Source: Sphingobium sp. (GTDB lineage: Bacteria; Pseudomonadota; Alphaproteobacteria; Sphingomonadales; Sphingomonadaceae). From it: a stretch of DNA of 16,248 bases. The DNA lies in NCBI GenBank assembly GCA_017745115.1, contig JAGIAA010000049.1:1-16248 (forward strand), in the 5' to 3' direction. A program made the translations under genes and the position numbers. Position 1 is the first letter of the stretch; each line of letters starts with the position of its first letter. The notes below the pieces were generated by a model. That model did no database searches and was not told where the DNA came from. It was given only the letters and a program-made list of their open reading frames with translations. This document shows positions 1 to 7,222 of this stretch, piece after piece.

Positions 1-53
1 GACTTCCACCGCAAGGCAGCTCAATTGGCTGAATCCACTGGAGGTCCCTTGAG

Positions 54-1247
54 TTGTACAAGCACCATAGCGCGCTGGGGGTAGCTCTTTCCCTCAAACC
101 GGCAGCACCGGTAACGCTTATTCGCCCGCAGGCCGCAGCCCGCGCCGCCCGATTCTTCTCGCAGAAGTTTCCGGGTAAGTCGCTATATGCGGTGAAGGCC
201 AATCCCACCCCCGAGCTTCTCAAGACGCTCTGGGGTGCGGGCATCAGCCACTATGACGTGGCCTCCATTGCCGAGGTGCGTCTGGTCGCCAAGACGCTGC
301 CGCGCGCCAAGCTCTGCTTCATGCATCCGGTCAAGGCCGAGGAAGCGATCCGCGAAGCCTATTTCCAGCACGGCGTGCGTACATTCAGCCTCGACAGCCT
401 GGAGGAGCTGGGCAAGATCGTTCAGGCCACCGACAGCGCGACCGATCTTGAGCTGTGCGTCCGCCTTCGCGTCTCGTCCGAGCACAGCAAGCTGAGCCTC
501 GCGTCCAAGTTCGGCGTCGAGCTGAGCGAAGCCAAGGAACTGCTGCAAGCGACCCGTCAGGTCGCCGATGCGCTCGGCATCTGCTTCCATGTCGGCAGCC
601 AGGCGATGACGCCGCATGCTTACACCCAGGCGATCGAGCGCGTCCGCGCCGCGATTGTCGACGCATCCGTGACGGTCGACATCGTCGATGTCGGTGGCGG
701 CTTCCCCTCGAGCTATCCAGGCATGGAGCCTCCGCCGCTGGAGGCCTATTTCCACGCCATCAATCGTGCCTTCGAAAGCCTGCCGATTTCCTATTCGGCC
801 GAGCTCTGGTGCGAACCGGGCCGTGCGCTCTCGGCTGAATATAGCTCTCTGCTCGTGCGCGTCGAGAAGCGCCGCGGGAACGAGCTCTTCATCAACGACG
901 GCGCCTATGGCGCGCTGTTCGACGCTGCCCATCTCGGCTGGCGTTTCCCGGTGCAGCTGCTGCGTCCCGAAGCCAATGAGACGGACATGGAGGCCTTCAG
1001 CTTCTATGGCCCGACCTGCGACGACATGGATCACATGGCTGGCCCCTTCATGCTCCCAAAGGACATCAAGGCGGGCGACTATGTCGAGATCGGCATGCTC
1101 GGTGCTTATGGCTGCGCGATGCGGACCGAGTTCAACGGCTTCGGCGCAACCAGCATCTGCGAAGTGGCTGACGAGCCGATGGCGAGCCTGTACCGCGAGG
1201 AAGCCCCGCTTCCGCGCAAGTCGAACGTCATCCAGCTCAGCCGCTGA
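54..1247 (+). CDS. Type III PLP-dependent ornithine/lysine-type decarboxylase
   Basis: Fold-type III (alanine-racemase-like) amino acid decarboxylase of 397 residues, which would decarboxylate ornithine and/or lysine to putrescine/cadaverine in the cytoplasm, feeding polyamine synthesis. Visible residues: the PLP lysine in YAVKANP (K48), HVGSQ (H179), the phosphate-binding GGGFP (214-218), EPGRAL (254-259), and PTCDD with the conserved catalytic Cys (C322) that completes the neighbouring subunit's site, followed by GAYG (Y352). The length fits the short ODC/LDC group of alphaproteobacteria, not the longer DapA-pathway LysA or arginine decarboxylases. The start is a TTG at 54: GGAGG at 40-44 gives 9 bases of spacing, an in-frame TGA at 30-32 excludes anything far upstream, and the next Met lies well inside the PLP domain. 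Family assignment is secure; ornithine versus lysine preference cannot be read from the sequence. No partner polyamine gene is visible in the window. Confidence 0.92.
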   Translation: MYKHHSALGVALSLKPAAPVTLIRPQAAARAARFFSQKFPGKSLYAVKANPTPELLKTLWGAGISHYDVASIAEVRLVAKTLPRAKLCFMHPVKAEEAIREAYFQHGVRTFSLDSLEELGKIVQATDSATDLELCVRLRVSSEHSKLSLASKFGVELSEAKELLQATRQVADALGICFHVGSQAMTPHAYTQAIERVRAAIVDASVTVDIVDVGGGFPSSYPGMEPPPLEAYFHAINRAFESLPISYSAELWCEPGRALSAEYSSLLVRVEKRRGNELFINDGAYGALFDAAHLGWRFPVQLLRPEANETDMEAFSFYGPTCDDMDHMAGPFMLPKDIKAGDYVEIGMLGAYGCAMRTEFNGFGATSICEVADEPMASLYREEAPLPRKSNVIQLSR

Positions 1248-1299
1248 GCTTGGCACGCCCCGGGCTCAGGTCAGGGGCGACGTCTCCCATTAGTTTCAA

Positions 1300-1328
1300 T
1301 TGACAACTTTTTTCTGTCCGGGCACGCT
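1300..1328 (+). promoter_or_regulatory. Candidate promoter for the MAPEG gene (strong -35 box only)
   Basis: A perfect TTGACA sits at 1300-1305 in the gap between the decarboxylase and the MAPEG gene. At 17 bases spacing the -10 position reads CACGCT, a poor match to TATAAT. A 6-base inverted repeat, CGCCCC (1256-1261) with GGGGCG (1274-1279), lies just upstream and could be a weak end for the decarboxylase transcript, but no T-run follows it. Tentative. Confidence 0.3.
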
Positions 1329-1359
1329 CCCTGCATCAACAGATGAGGGGAGCCGTCTG

Positions 1360-1791
1360 ATGCCCATGCCTATCCTCGCGCCTGCCGCGGTCCTGATCCT
1401 GTGGTCCGTCATCATGCTGCTCTGGATGCTTGGGACACGTATCCCAGCGATCATGAAACTGAAAATCCCGTCCGAGCAGAGCATCGGCGGCCGCGGCAGT
1501 GACCTCGACAAGGTCCTGCCTCGCGAAACGCAGTGGAAGGCCCACAATTACAACCATCTGATGGAGCAGCCGACCATCTTCTATGCTGTCGTGCTGATCC
1601 TCGCGGTCATCGGCCAGGGCTCGGGTTTCAACGTGAAGCTGGCTTGGGGCTATGTGATCCTGCGCATCCTGCACAGCCTGTGGCAGTCACTCGTAAACAC
1701 GGTCGACGTCCGCCTCGGCCTCTTCGCGCTCTCGACAATAGCGCTCGGCATGCTCGCAGTGAATGCGCTGCGCGCGACGCTCGGTTTCTAG
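1360..1791 (+). CDS. MAPEG family membrane protein
   Basis: A 143-residue integral membrane protein of the MAPEG family (membrane-associated proteins in eicosanoid and glutathione metabolism). Four hydrophobic stretches can be seen at about residues 6-24, 73-88, 95-110 and 118-138. Family hallmarks are the HNYNHLMEQP loop (62-71, with the Glu-x-Pro that opens helix 2) and the LRILHSLWQSLVNTVDVR segment (101-118), matching the LR-x2-H-x7-N-x3-R pattern. Bacterial members may be glutathione-dependent detoxification enzymes, but most are untested, so no reaction is assigned. I chose ATG 1360 over an upstream GTG-like extension because GAGGGGAG at 1345-1352 is spaced 7 bases before it; ATG 1366 is a less well spaced alternative. 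Its stop overlaps the stop of the convergent methyltransferase gene. Confidence 0.88.
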   Translation: MPMPILAPAAVLILWSVIMLLWMLGTRIPAIMKLKIPSEQSIGGRGSDLDKVLPRETQWKAHNYNHLMEQPTIFYAVVLILAVIGQGSGFNVKLAWGYVILRILHSLWQSLVNTVDVRLGLFALSTIALGMLAVNALRATLGF

Positions 1792-3011
1792 ACCCGCGAA
1801 AAAATCCCGACCAACTCGACGTGAGTCGACCAGCGGAACTGCCCCACCGGCTTGACGCGGTCGAGCCGGTAGCCGCCCTCGACGAGCAGTTTCGCATCGC
1901 GCGCAAAGCTCGGCGGATTGCACGAGACATAGACGATACGCGCTGCCGTCGACGCCGCGAGCTCCTTCACCTGCTCCTCGGCGCCGGCACGCGGCGGATC
2001 GAGCAGGATCGCATCGAAGCGGTCCAGCTCTTTGGGCACGAGCGGACGGCGAAACAGGTCGCGATGCTCGGGGAAGATGCGGCCCGGCAGACGATTGCCG
2101 CCGCCCTGCAGCGCGAGGACATGCGTTCGCGCGGCCTCGGCAGCGTAGATTTTCCGTCCCGGTACATCGTCCGCCACCGAAAGCGCGAACGTGCCCAAGC
2201 CCGCGAACAGGTCCGCGACCATCTTCGCCTCGCCCAGCCCCTTGCGCACCTCGGCGAGCAGCGCGGCCTCGCCATCGGCCGTTGCCTGTAGGAAGGCGCG
2301 GGGCGGAAAGGCAACCGACAGGGTACCGAAGGTGACAGTGACCGGATCGGGCTCCCACAGCGTCATCGGCCCGTCGTCGCCATCGAGCATCAGCCGGGCG
2401 AGCGCATTGTCGCGGGCAAAATCGAGCATCGCTTCCGTCTGTTCGAGGCCCTTGGGGCTGATGCCGGACAGGACGACGTCCACGCCCTGATCGGCCAGCG
2501 TCAGATCGATCGTGCCCGCTTTCTCCTTGCCGAGCATGGCGCCGAACAACGCGCGGAGAGGCGCCACGAGCGCAAACAGGCGCGGCTCCAGCACATGGCA
2601 TTCATGCATGTCGATGATGCGGTGGCTGCCCTGGGTCGAAAAGCCGATCTGGATGCTCTTGCCCAGCCGCAACACACGCAGCGATGCCCGGCGGCGCGTG
2701 CGGGGCGGCGAAACATGGGCCTCGGCGATGTCATCCGCGCCGATCCCCTGCCCCGTCAGTGCACCGGCGACGCGATCTCGCACATAGTGGGCATAGGCCA
2801 GGTCCGACAATTGCTGGAGCTGGCAGCCCCCGCATTCCGGGAAATGGAGGCAGACGGGCGCGATATGATTGGGTCCCTTGGCCAAGCCGCCATTGGGCAA
2901 CAGCCGGTCGCCCGGCGCGCTACCGGGCACGTGGCGTCCATCGCCGGTGACGCCGTCGCCGCGCGCGGCAATGCGCAATATGAGGTCAGCGTCGTCCAAG
3001 CGCGCTCGCAT
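1788..3011 (-). CDS. Class I SAM-dependent RNA methyltransferase, RumA/TrmA (uracil-5) family
   Basis: A 407-residue protein of the RumA/TrmA family, which methylates C5 of a uridine in rRNA or tRNA using SAM. In order: a short N-terminal TRAM-like part (1-40); [4Fe-4S] ligands C54, C60, C63 in C-x5-CGGC and probably C138 (MHEC); RAFLQ near 238-242; the SAM loop DLFAGLG (267-273); DPPRAG (338-343); the catalytic cysteine in SCNP (C364); and a candidate general-base Glu in THVEL (E399). The Fe-S motif points to RumA/RlmD-like rather than TrmA enzymes, but the exact target uridine cannot be told. The frame stays open upstream to 3236 inside nnr, but conservation begins at ATG 3011. No good ribosome binding site precedes it, so translation may depend on coupling to nnr, which it overlaps by 26 bases. 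Confidence 0.88.
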   Translation of the reverse strand: MRARLDDADLILRIAARGDGVTGDGRHVPGSAPGDRLLPNGGLAKGPNHIAPVCLHFPECGGCQLQQLSDLAYAHYVRDRVAGALTGQGIGADDIAEAHVSPPRTRRRASLRVLRLGKSIQIGFSTQGSHRIIDMHECHVLEPRLFALVAPLRALFGAMLGKEKAGTIDLTLADQGVDVVLSGISPKGLEQTEAMLDFARDNALARLMLDGDDGPMTLWEPDPVTVTFGTLSVAFPPRAFLQATADGEAALLAEVRKGLGEAKMVADLFAGLGTFALSVADDVPGRKIYAAEAARTHVLALQGGGNRLPGRIFPEHRDLFRRPLVPKELDRFDAILLDPPRAGAEEQVKELAASTAARIVYVSCNPPSFARDAKLLVEGGYRLDRVKPVGQFRWSTHVELVGIFSRV

Positions 3012-4365
3012 ATGCTGCCGGGATGTTGTGCACAAGCTCATCCGCAACAAAGGCGACGCCCGTCCGCCGGGCGGCATCCCCATGCAGCCATACGGCCTCG
3101 CAAGCGGCGCGAAACGGATCGCCGGTGACGGCCAGCCGCGAGGCGCAGAGGCCGGCCAGCACATCGCCCGTTCCAGCCGTCGAAAGCCAAGGCGAAGCCG
3201 GGCGCGCGACGATGCAGCGCCCATCCGGCGAAGCAATCACCGTATCCGTCCCTTTGTGGACCACGACGCAGCCAATGCTGGCAGCCGCAGCGCGCGTGCG
3301 ATCGATCTTGTTGCCGGGCAAATCCCCGAACAACCGCGTGAACTCGCCTGCATGCGGCGTGACGATCGCCGGAGCCGGAAGCCCCCGCCCGCCTTCCCCA
3401 CTTAAATGATGCAAGGCGTCCGCATCCGCCACAACAGGCACGCCCGAGCGCAGCGCCAGCGTCAGGCGGTTCCGCGCCTCGGCATTGCGCCCCAGGCCTG
3501 GCCCGACCAGAACGGCCTTCGCGCGCTCGAAATCCAGCGACGTGCTGCACACGATCGCATGACTGATCGGCAGCGTGGGCTCTTCCGCCAGCAGGCGCAC
3601 ATAGCCCGCACCGCCGCGCACCGCCGCTTCGGCGCAGAGTGCTGCGGCGCCCGGCATGCCGCCGGCTACGACCACGACGAGCCCACGCGTATATTTATGG
3701 GCCTCTGCGGCAGGCGCTTCGAGATGCGGGACGGACAGCATTTGTGCCGCATGCGCGGGCCCTTCGATGCCGATGCCGACAAGCACATGCTGCTCGGCGA
3801 AGCCGCGTCCGGGCATCAGCACATGGGCCGGCTTCCATGCGCCAAGGGCAATGCAGTGCGTGAAGCGAGGCACTGGCGAGAGCGCGATCCCGGCGTCGCT
3901 TTCGACACCGCTCGGCACATCGAGAGCGTAGCTATGGCCCGCACCCTCGATGAGTTGAGCCAGCCGCCCCGCCAATGCCGCATCCAGCCCACGGGTCAGG
4001 CCGATGCCGAACAGAGCGTCGACAACTTGCGCAGCGGGCGCCGCCATCATGATGTCCTCGACCGGGCCGTTCCAGTCCGCCCGCGCCTGGATTGCGCTGT
4101 CCGTTTTGGGTTCACCCAATGCCGCGACGCGGACCGGCACGCCGAATTCGTGCAGCTGCCGCGCGATCACATAACCGTCGCCGCCATTGTTGCCCGGCCC
4201 GCACAGCACCAGCGTCTCGCGCTTCACGCCGGCGCGCCAGATGATTTCGGCCGCACCCTCGCCGGCGCGCCGCATCAGCGCATAAGGATCGGTGCCGCCG
4301 TCGAACAGCGCCTGCTCGGCCGCGCGCATCTGCGCCACCGAAAGGATGGGCGCGCCATCCTTCAT
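2986..4365 (-). CDS. nnr: Bifunctional NAD(P)H-hydrate epimerase / ADP-dependent NAD(P)H-hydrate dehydratase
   Basis: A 459-residue metabolite-repair enzyme. The N-terminal YjeF_N domain interconverts the R and S forms of NAD(P)HX, and the C-terminal ribokinase-like domain dehydrates S-NAD(P)HX back to NAD(P)H at the expense of ADP. Epimerase motifs: GPGNNGGDG (56-64), DALFGIGL (116-123) and ALDVPSG (147-153). Dehydratase motifs: HKYTRG (223-228), VGPGLG (287-292), TPHAGE (336-341), HKGTDTVI (370-377) and AGTGD (397-401). Length and domain order match the fused bacterial enzyme. The start is ATG 4365 with a strong Shine-Dalgarno sequence complementary to 4371-4380. It is downstream of ilvD on the same strand, separated by a 150-base gap holding three hairpins, so it may have its own promoter; the methyltransferase follows by overlap. 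Confidence 0.93.
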   Translation of the reverse strand: MKDGAPILSVAQMRAAEQALFDGGTDPYALMRRAGEGAAEIIWRAGVKRETLVLCGPGNNGGDGYVIARQLHEFGVPVRVAALGEPKTDSAIQARADWNGPVEDIMMAAPAAQVVDALFGIGLTRGLDAALAGRLAQLIEGAGHSYALDVPSGVESDAGIALSPVPRFTHCIALGAWKPAHVLMPGRGFAEQHVLVGIGIEGPAHAAQMLSVPHLEAPAAEAHKYTRGLVVVVAGGMPGAAALCAEAAVRGGAGYVRLLAEEPTLPISHAIVCSTSLDFERAKAVLVGPGLGRNAEARNRLTLALRSGVPVVADADALHHLSGEGGRGLPAPAIVTPHAGEFTRLFGDLPGNKIDRTRAAAASIGCVVVHKGTDTVIASPDGRCIVARPASPWLSTAGTGDVLAGLCASRLAVTGDPFRAACEAVWLHGDAARRTGVAFVADELVHNIPAAYASALGRR

Positions 4366-4385
4366 TCAAGCCCCTCCCTTTCAAG

Positions 4386-4413
4386 TCGATCAGAGGCGCT
4401 GGACTCTGATCGA
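4386..4413. repeat. 10-base perfect inverted repeat in the nnr leader
   Basis: TCGATCAGAG (4386-4395) is the exact reverse complement of CTCTGATCGA (4404-4413), with an 8-base loop. It lies 5 bases upstream of the nnr Shine-Dalgarno region, so it could be a 5' mRNA hairpin or a protein binding site. No T-run follows it on either strand, so a terminator is unlikely. Confidence 0.6.
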
Positions 4414-4455
4414 GGGTTGGGATGGGTGTGGATCTGTCGCACAATTGCTGCGCGA

Positions 4456-4472
4456 GCGATGCTGCGCATCGC
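4456..4472. repeat. Small inverted repeat between ilvD and nnr
   Basis: GCGATGC (4456-4462) and GCATCGC (4466-4472) form a 7-base perfect stem around a 3-base loop. It is one of three hairpins in the 150-base ilvD-nnr gap. No known function is assigned. Confidence 0.5.
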
Positions 4473-4476
4473 CCCC

Positions 4477-4516
4477 ACCCCTTGCCCCTCCCCTGAAGGG
4501 GAGGGGTTTAGGGGGT
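4477..4516 (-). terminator. GC-rich hairpin at the end of ilvD (probable terminator or dispersed repeat)
   Basis: CCCCTCCCC (4485-4493) and GGGGAGGGG (4498-4506) form a perfect 9-base stem with a TGAA loop (TTCA on the - strand). Outer arms ACCCC (4477-4481) and GGGGT (4512-4516) can add to it across small internal loops, touching the ilvD stop codon at 4516-4518. The position directly after ilvD suggests transcript termination or 3' end protection, but no T-run follows on the - strand. Such CCCCTCCCC/GGGGAGGGG elements are commonly seen between genes in alphaproteobacteria, so it may be a dispersed intergenic repeat. Confidence 0.55.
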
Positions 4517-6237
4517 CAAATATCGGCGAAGACATGCGTCTCCGCTTTGGCGCCGGGATGCGTTACCGCTCCCTTCGCTGCGGGACCGACCAGCTGTGCA
4601 TATTTCCAGAGCGCGCCGGACTGGTAATTGTTCTTGCGCGGCGCCCAGGCTTTGCGGCGCTCGGCCAGCACCGCCTCGTCGACCAGCAGGTCGATCGTCC
4701 CGCTTTCCGCATCGATGCTGATCTGGTCGCCATTTTCGACGAGCGCGATCGGGCCGCCGTCCGCCGCCTCGGGGCCGACATGGCCAATGCAGAAGCCGCG
4801 CGTGCCGCCAGAGAAGCGGCCGTCGGTGATGAGCGCAACCTTCTCGCCAAGGCCTTGGCCATAGAGCGCCGCCGTGGTGGAGAGCATTTCGCGCATGCCA
4901 GGCCCGCCCTTGGGGCCTTCATAGCGGATGACGACGACATCACCCTCGACGATCTCCTGCCGCTCGACCGCCGCAAAGGCATCCTCCTCGCGCTCGAACA
5001 CCTTGGCGGTGCCGGTGAACTGTAGGCGCTTCATGCCTGCAACCTTCACGATCGCGCCTTCCGGAGCGAGGCTGCCCTTGAGGCCCACAACGCCACCCGT
5101 CGGCGTGATCGGCGTCCTGGCGTCGTAGATGACCTTCTGGTCGGGGTTCCAGGTGACCTCATCGATATTCTCGCCCAGCGTCTTGCCGGTCACCGTCATG
5201 CAGTCGAGATGCAGCAGGCCTGTCTGCGCGAGGGACTTCATCAGCATGTAGATACCACCGGCCTCGTGCATGTCCTTGGCGACATATTTTCCGCCGGGCT
5301 TGAGATCCGCCATGTAGGGCGTCGTCTTGAAAATCTCGGCGACGTCGAACAGGTCGAATTCGATACCCACTTCATGCGCCATGGCCGGCAGATGCAGCGC
5401 GCCATTGGTCGAGCCGCCGGTCGCGGCCACGATGCGCGCGGCATTCTCGAAGGCTTCCTTGGTGCAGATATCCCGCGGGCGCAGGTTGAGCTCCAGCAGC
5501 TTCATCACCTGCTTGCCCGCTGCGACGGCGATTTCCTCGCGAGACTTGTAGGGTGCCGGGACCATGTTGCTGTTGGGCAGCGAGAGGCCGATCGCCTCGC
5601 CGACGCAGGCCATCGTGTTCGCCGTATACTGGCCGCCGCACGCGCCATGACCCGGGCAGGCCGCCTTCTCGATGGCGATCACCTCGGAGAGCGGGCATTT
5701 GCCGGCAGCGAAACGACCGACGGCCTCGAACACGTCGATGACGGTGAGATCGTCGCGCTCCTTGTAACGGCCCGGCAGGATCGATCCGCCATAGACGAAG
5801 ATGGACGGCACGTTGAGGCGCAGCATCGCCATCATCATGCCGGGCAGCGACTTGTCGCAGCCGGCGAAGGCGACGAGGGCATCATAGCAATGGCCACGCA
5901 TCGACAGCTCGACGGAGTCCGCGATGACCTCGCGGCTCGCCAGCGAGGACTTCATGCCCTGGTGGCCCATGGCGATGCCGTCGGTCACGGTGATCGTGTT
6001 GAAACGGAACGGCGTGCCACCCGCCGCCATCACGCCGTCACGGGCCCAGTCGGCCTGCTGATCAAGCGTAGTGTTGCAGGGCGCTGAGTCATTACCAGCC
6101 GAGGCCAAGGCCACGAAGGGGTTGGCAATATCCTCTTCCTTCCAGCCCATCGCATAATAATAGCTGCGGTGGGGCGCGCTCTCTACACCGACGGAAACGT
6201 AGCGGCTGGGAAGCTTGGACTTGTCGAACTGGGTCAT
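4516..6237 (-). CDS. ilvD: Dihydroxy-acid dehydratase
   Basis: Dihydroxy-acid dehydratase of 573 residues, catalysing the third common step of valine and isoleucine synthesis (dihydroxy acid to 2-keto acid) with an Fe-S cluster and Mg2+. The three cluster cysteines typical of the IlvD/Edd family are visible: C54 (SAPCNTTL), C127 (AGCDKSLPG) and C200 ([12 protein letters not shown]). Further hallmarks are [18 protein letters not shown] and the C-terminal [10 protein letters not shown] and [11 protein letters not shown]. Motifs and length favour IlvD over sugar-acid dehydratases or Edd. The frame stays open to 6285, but the conserved N-terminus begins at ATG 6237, preceded by a GAAAGG ribosome binding site. 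That site lies within the arm of a nested inverted repeat (6242-6295). ilvD is 70 bases downstream of the formylglutamate hydrolase gene and upstream of nnr. Confidence 0.95.
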   Translation of the reverse strand: MTQFDKSKLPSRYVSVGVESAPHRSYYYAMGWKEEDIANPFVALASAGNDSAPCNTTLDQQADWARDGVMAAGGTPFRFNTITVTDGIAMGHQGMKSSLASREVIADSVELSMRGHCYDALVAFAGCDKSLPGMMMAMLRLNVPSIFVYGGSILPGRYKERDDLTVIDVFEAVGRFAAGKCPLSEVIAIEKAACPGHGACGGQYTANTMACVGEAIGLSLPNSNMVPAPYKSREEIAVAAGKQVMKLLELNLRPRDICTKEAFENAARIVAATGGSTNGALHLPAMAHEVGIEFDLFDVAEIFKTTPYMADLKPGGKYVAKDMHEAGGIYMLMKSLAQTGLLHLDCMTVTGKTLGENIDEVTWNPDQKVIYDARTPITPTGGVVGLKGSLAPEGAIVKVAGMKRLQFTGTAKVFEREEDAFAAVERQEIVEGDVVVIRYEGPKGGPGMREMLSTTAALYGQGLGEKVALITDGRFSGGTRGFCIGHVGPEAADGGPIALVENGDQISIDAESGTIDLLVDEAVLAERRKAWAPRKNNYQSGALWKYAQLVGPAAKGAVTHPGAKAETHVFADI

Positions 6238-6241
6238 CGTC

Positions 6242-6295
6242 AGGCCTTTCTGTGCGCGGCCCCTTTCCACCAAAGCCGCGACCAAATCAAGGCCT
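6242..6295. repeat. Nested inverted repeats covering the ilvD ribosome binding site
   Basis: Outer arms AGGCCTT (6242-6248) and AAGGCCT (6289-6295) enclose inner arms CGCGGC (6255-6260) and GCCGCG (6275-6280); all pairs are perfect. The - strand transcript would place the GAAAGG Shine-Dalgarno sequence in the outer stem, 4 bases before the ilvD ATG. This could be a translation-limiting leader structure or a protein operator. Function is inferred from position only. Confidence 0.5.
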
Positions 6296-6307
6296 CAGCG
6301 GCAATTT

Positions 6308-7024
6308 TCATGTAATTTTATTCCGACATTCCATAAGGACAGGAATTAAAATTTCCGAAAATCGCCTCTGCCCGGCAATATCCTTCGCAGTATCCTGCCG
6401 CATCTCGACCCCCAGATAGGGCCGACCATGCGCCTCGGCATGGCGGTTCATGGTCGCGTTCAGCACTTTGCCCGAATAGGGTTCGTTGGCGCCGACCACG
6501 AGCCCGGCCGCCTCCAGCAGCGGAATGGCGATGCGCGGGGCACGCTCATCCTCGTTCCAGAGAATGCCGATTTCCCAGGGCCGCGTCTCTTCCGGCCGCG
6601 TGCGCAGGCTGGGCGTGAAGCTGTGCAGCGACAGGATGAACGGCTTGTGCGGCAACGCCGCCAGCCGCGCGACTTCGGCATGATAAGGATCGTAATAGAG
6701 CGCCAGCCGCTCGGCGACTTCGGCGACGCTATTGCCCTCGATATGATGCCCGTCGCTCTGCACCGGGACGAGGCCGGCAGCGTCGGGCTCACGGTTATAG
6801 TCGATGACGAGGCGCGAAACGCCGCCCAGGATCGCGCTGCACTGGCCAGTTTCGACAAGCAGCGCCGCCACTTCGGCGACGCCGATGTCAAGCGCGACAT
6901 GCTCGCGCATCACCTCGGGCGGCAGGCCGAGATCGATGCCGTCAGGCACATGATTGGACGCGTGATCGGCGACGATGAGGATGGGCGCGGCGGGATCGCC
7001 GAGGATTTGGAAGGCAGCAGTCAT
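6308..7024 (-). CDS. N-formylglutamate amidohydrolase family protein
   Basis: A 238-residue protein of the N-formylglutamate amidohydrolase family (FGase), metal-dependent enzymes that release formate from N-formylglutamate or related N-formyl amino acids. Visible signatures: VADHASNHVP (18-27), DIG (46-48), SRLVIDYNRE (70-79), LSLHSFTP (131-138) and EMRQD (207-211), with conserved His/Asp/Glu likely binding metal. HutG-type FGase works at the end of histidine breakdown, but no hut gene is nearby, so the true substrate is open. The start ATG 7024 has an excellent AAGGAGGG site 6 bases upstream. The last codons are noticeably AT-rich compared with the rest. Its ATG overlaps the stop of a possible 27-codon frame (7021-7104). 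Confidence 0.88.
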   Translation of the reverse strand: MTAAFQILGDPAAPILIVADHASNHVPDGIDLGLPPEVMREHVALDIGVAEVAALLVETGQCSAILGGVSRLVIDYNREPDAAGLVPVQSDGHHIEGNSVAEVAERLALYYDPYHAEVARLAALPHKPFILSLHSFTPSLRTRPEETRPWEIGILWNEDERAPRIAIPLLEAAGLVVGANEPYSGKVLNATMNRHAEAHGRPYLGVEMRQDTAKDIAGQRRFSEILIPVLMECRNKIT

Positions 7025-7222
7025 GAACCCTCCTTAGAACGTCCTGATGCGACCCGGAAGGGCGCTGCCACCCCGCTTTCGAAAGTCATGAAAGTCACAC
7101 CCATAGAAGCGAGATTCTTCTCTCCCTCGCAAGGGGGTGTCGAGACGGTTCCTATTCAATTTGAGACTGAGCCGGCGCCGGCATGGCATGGCGGACGGCT
7201 TGTAGGACAGAGGAAAATTCGG
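7025..7222. other. Intergenic region between ispE and the formylglutamate hydrolase gene
   Basis: This 198-base stretch is the longest gene-free gap in the window. It holds the hydrolase ribosome binding site, a tandem 9-base near-repeat (7081-7098), a GCGAG/CTCGC inverted repeat (7110-7114 with 7126-7130) and a 12-base GC palindrome at 7171-7182. I see no convincing promoter, terminator or RNA gene. A 27-codon frame on the - strand ends in ATGA overlap with the downstream start, but lacks a good ribosome binding site. Confidence 0.5.
7081..7098. repeat. Tandem 9-base near-repeat
   Basis: GAAAGTCAT (7081-7089) is followed directly by GAAAGTCAC (7090-7098), identical in 8 of 9 positions. It lies about 57-75 bases upstream of the formylglutamate hydrolase start. 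It could be a pair of protein half-sites, or chance. Confidence 0.35.

Noticed and set aside
1..53. Possible 3' end of an upstream gene (two frames are open, one ending with TGA at 50-52)
   Set aside because: 53 bases are too few to identify a product or to choose between frames.
183..1256. Long open frame (357 codons) on the - strand opposite the decarboxylase gene
   Set aside because: It is the shadow of a clearly conserved gene in GC-rich DNA; its translation is rich in Arg, Ala and Glu and shows no family motif.
3012..3236. N-terminal extension of the RNA methyltransferase frame
   Set aside because: These 75 codons lie fully inside nnr and are Arg/Pro-rich without family similarity; conservation starts at ATG 3011.
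3406..5025. 539-codon open frame on the + strand opposite nnr and ilvD
   Set aside because: It spans two well-supported - strand genes and the hairpin-rich gap between them; composition and lack of motifs mark it as a shadow frame.
6308..6360. AT-rich patch at the end of the formylglutamate hydrolase gene as a sign of transfer or an att site
   Set aside because: It is only about 50 bases, stays in frame to a normal C-terminus, and no integrase, tRNA or direct repeat is nearby.
7171..7182. 12-base GC palindrome GCCGGCGCCGGC
   Set aside because: Such GC palindromes arise easily by chance in high-GC DNA, and nothing around it suggests a role.
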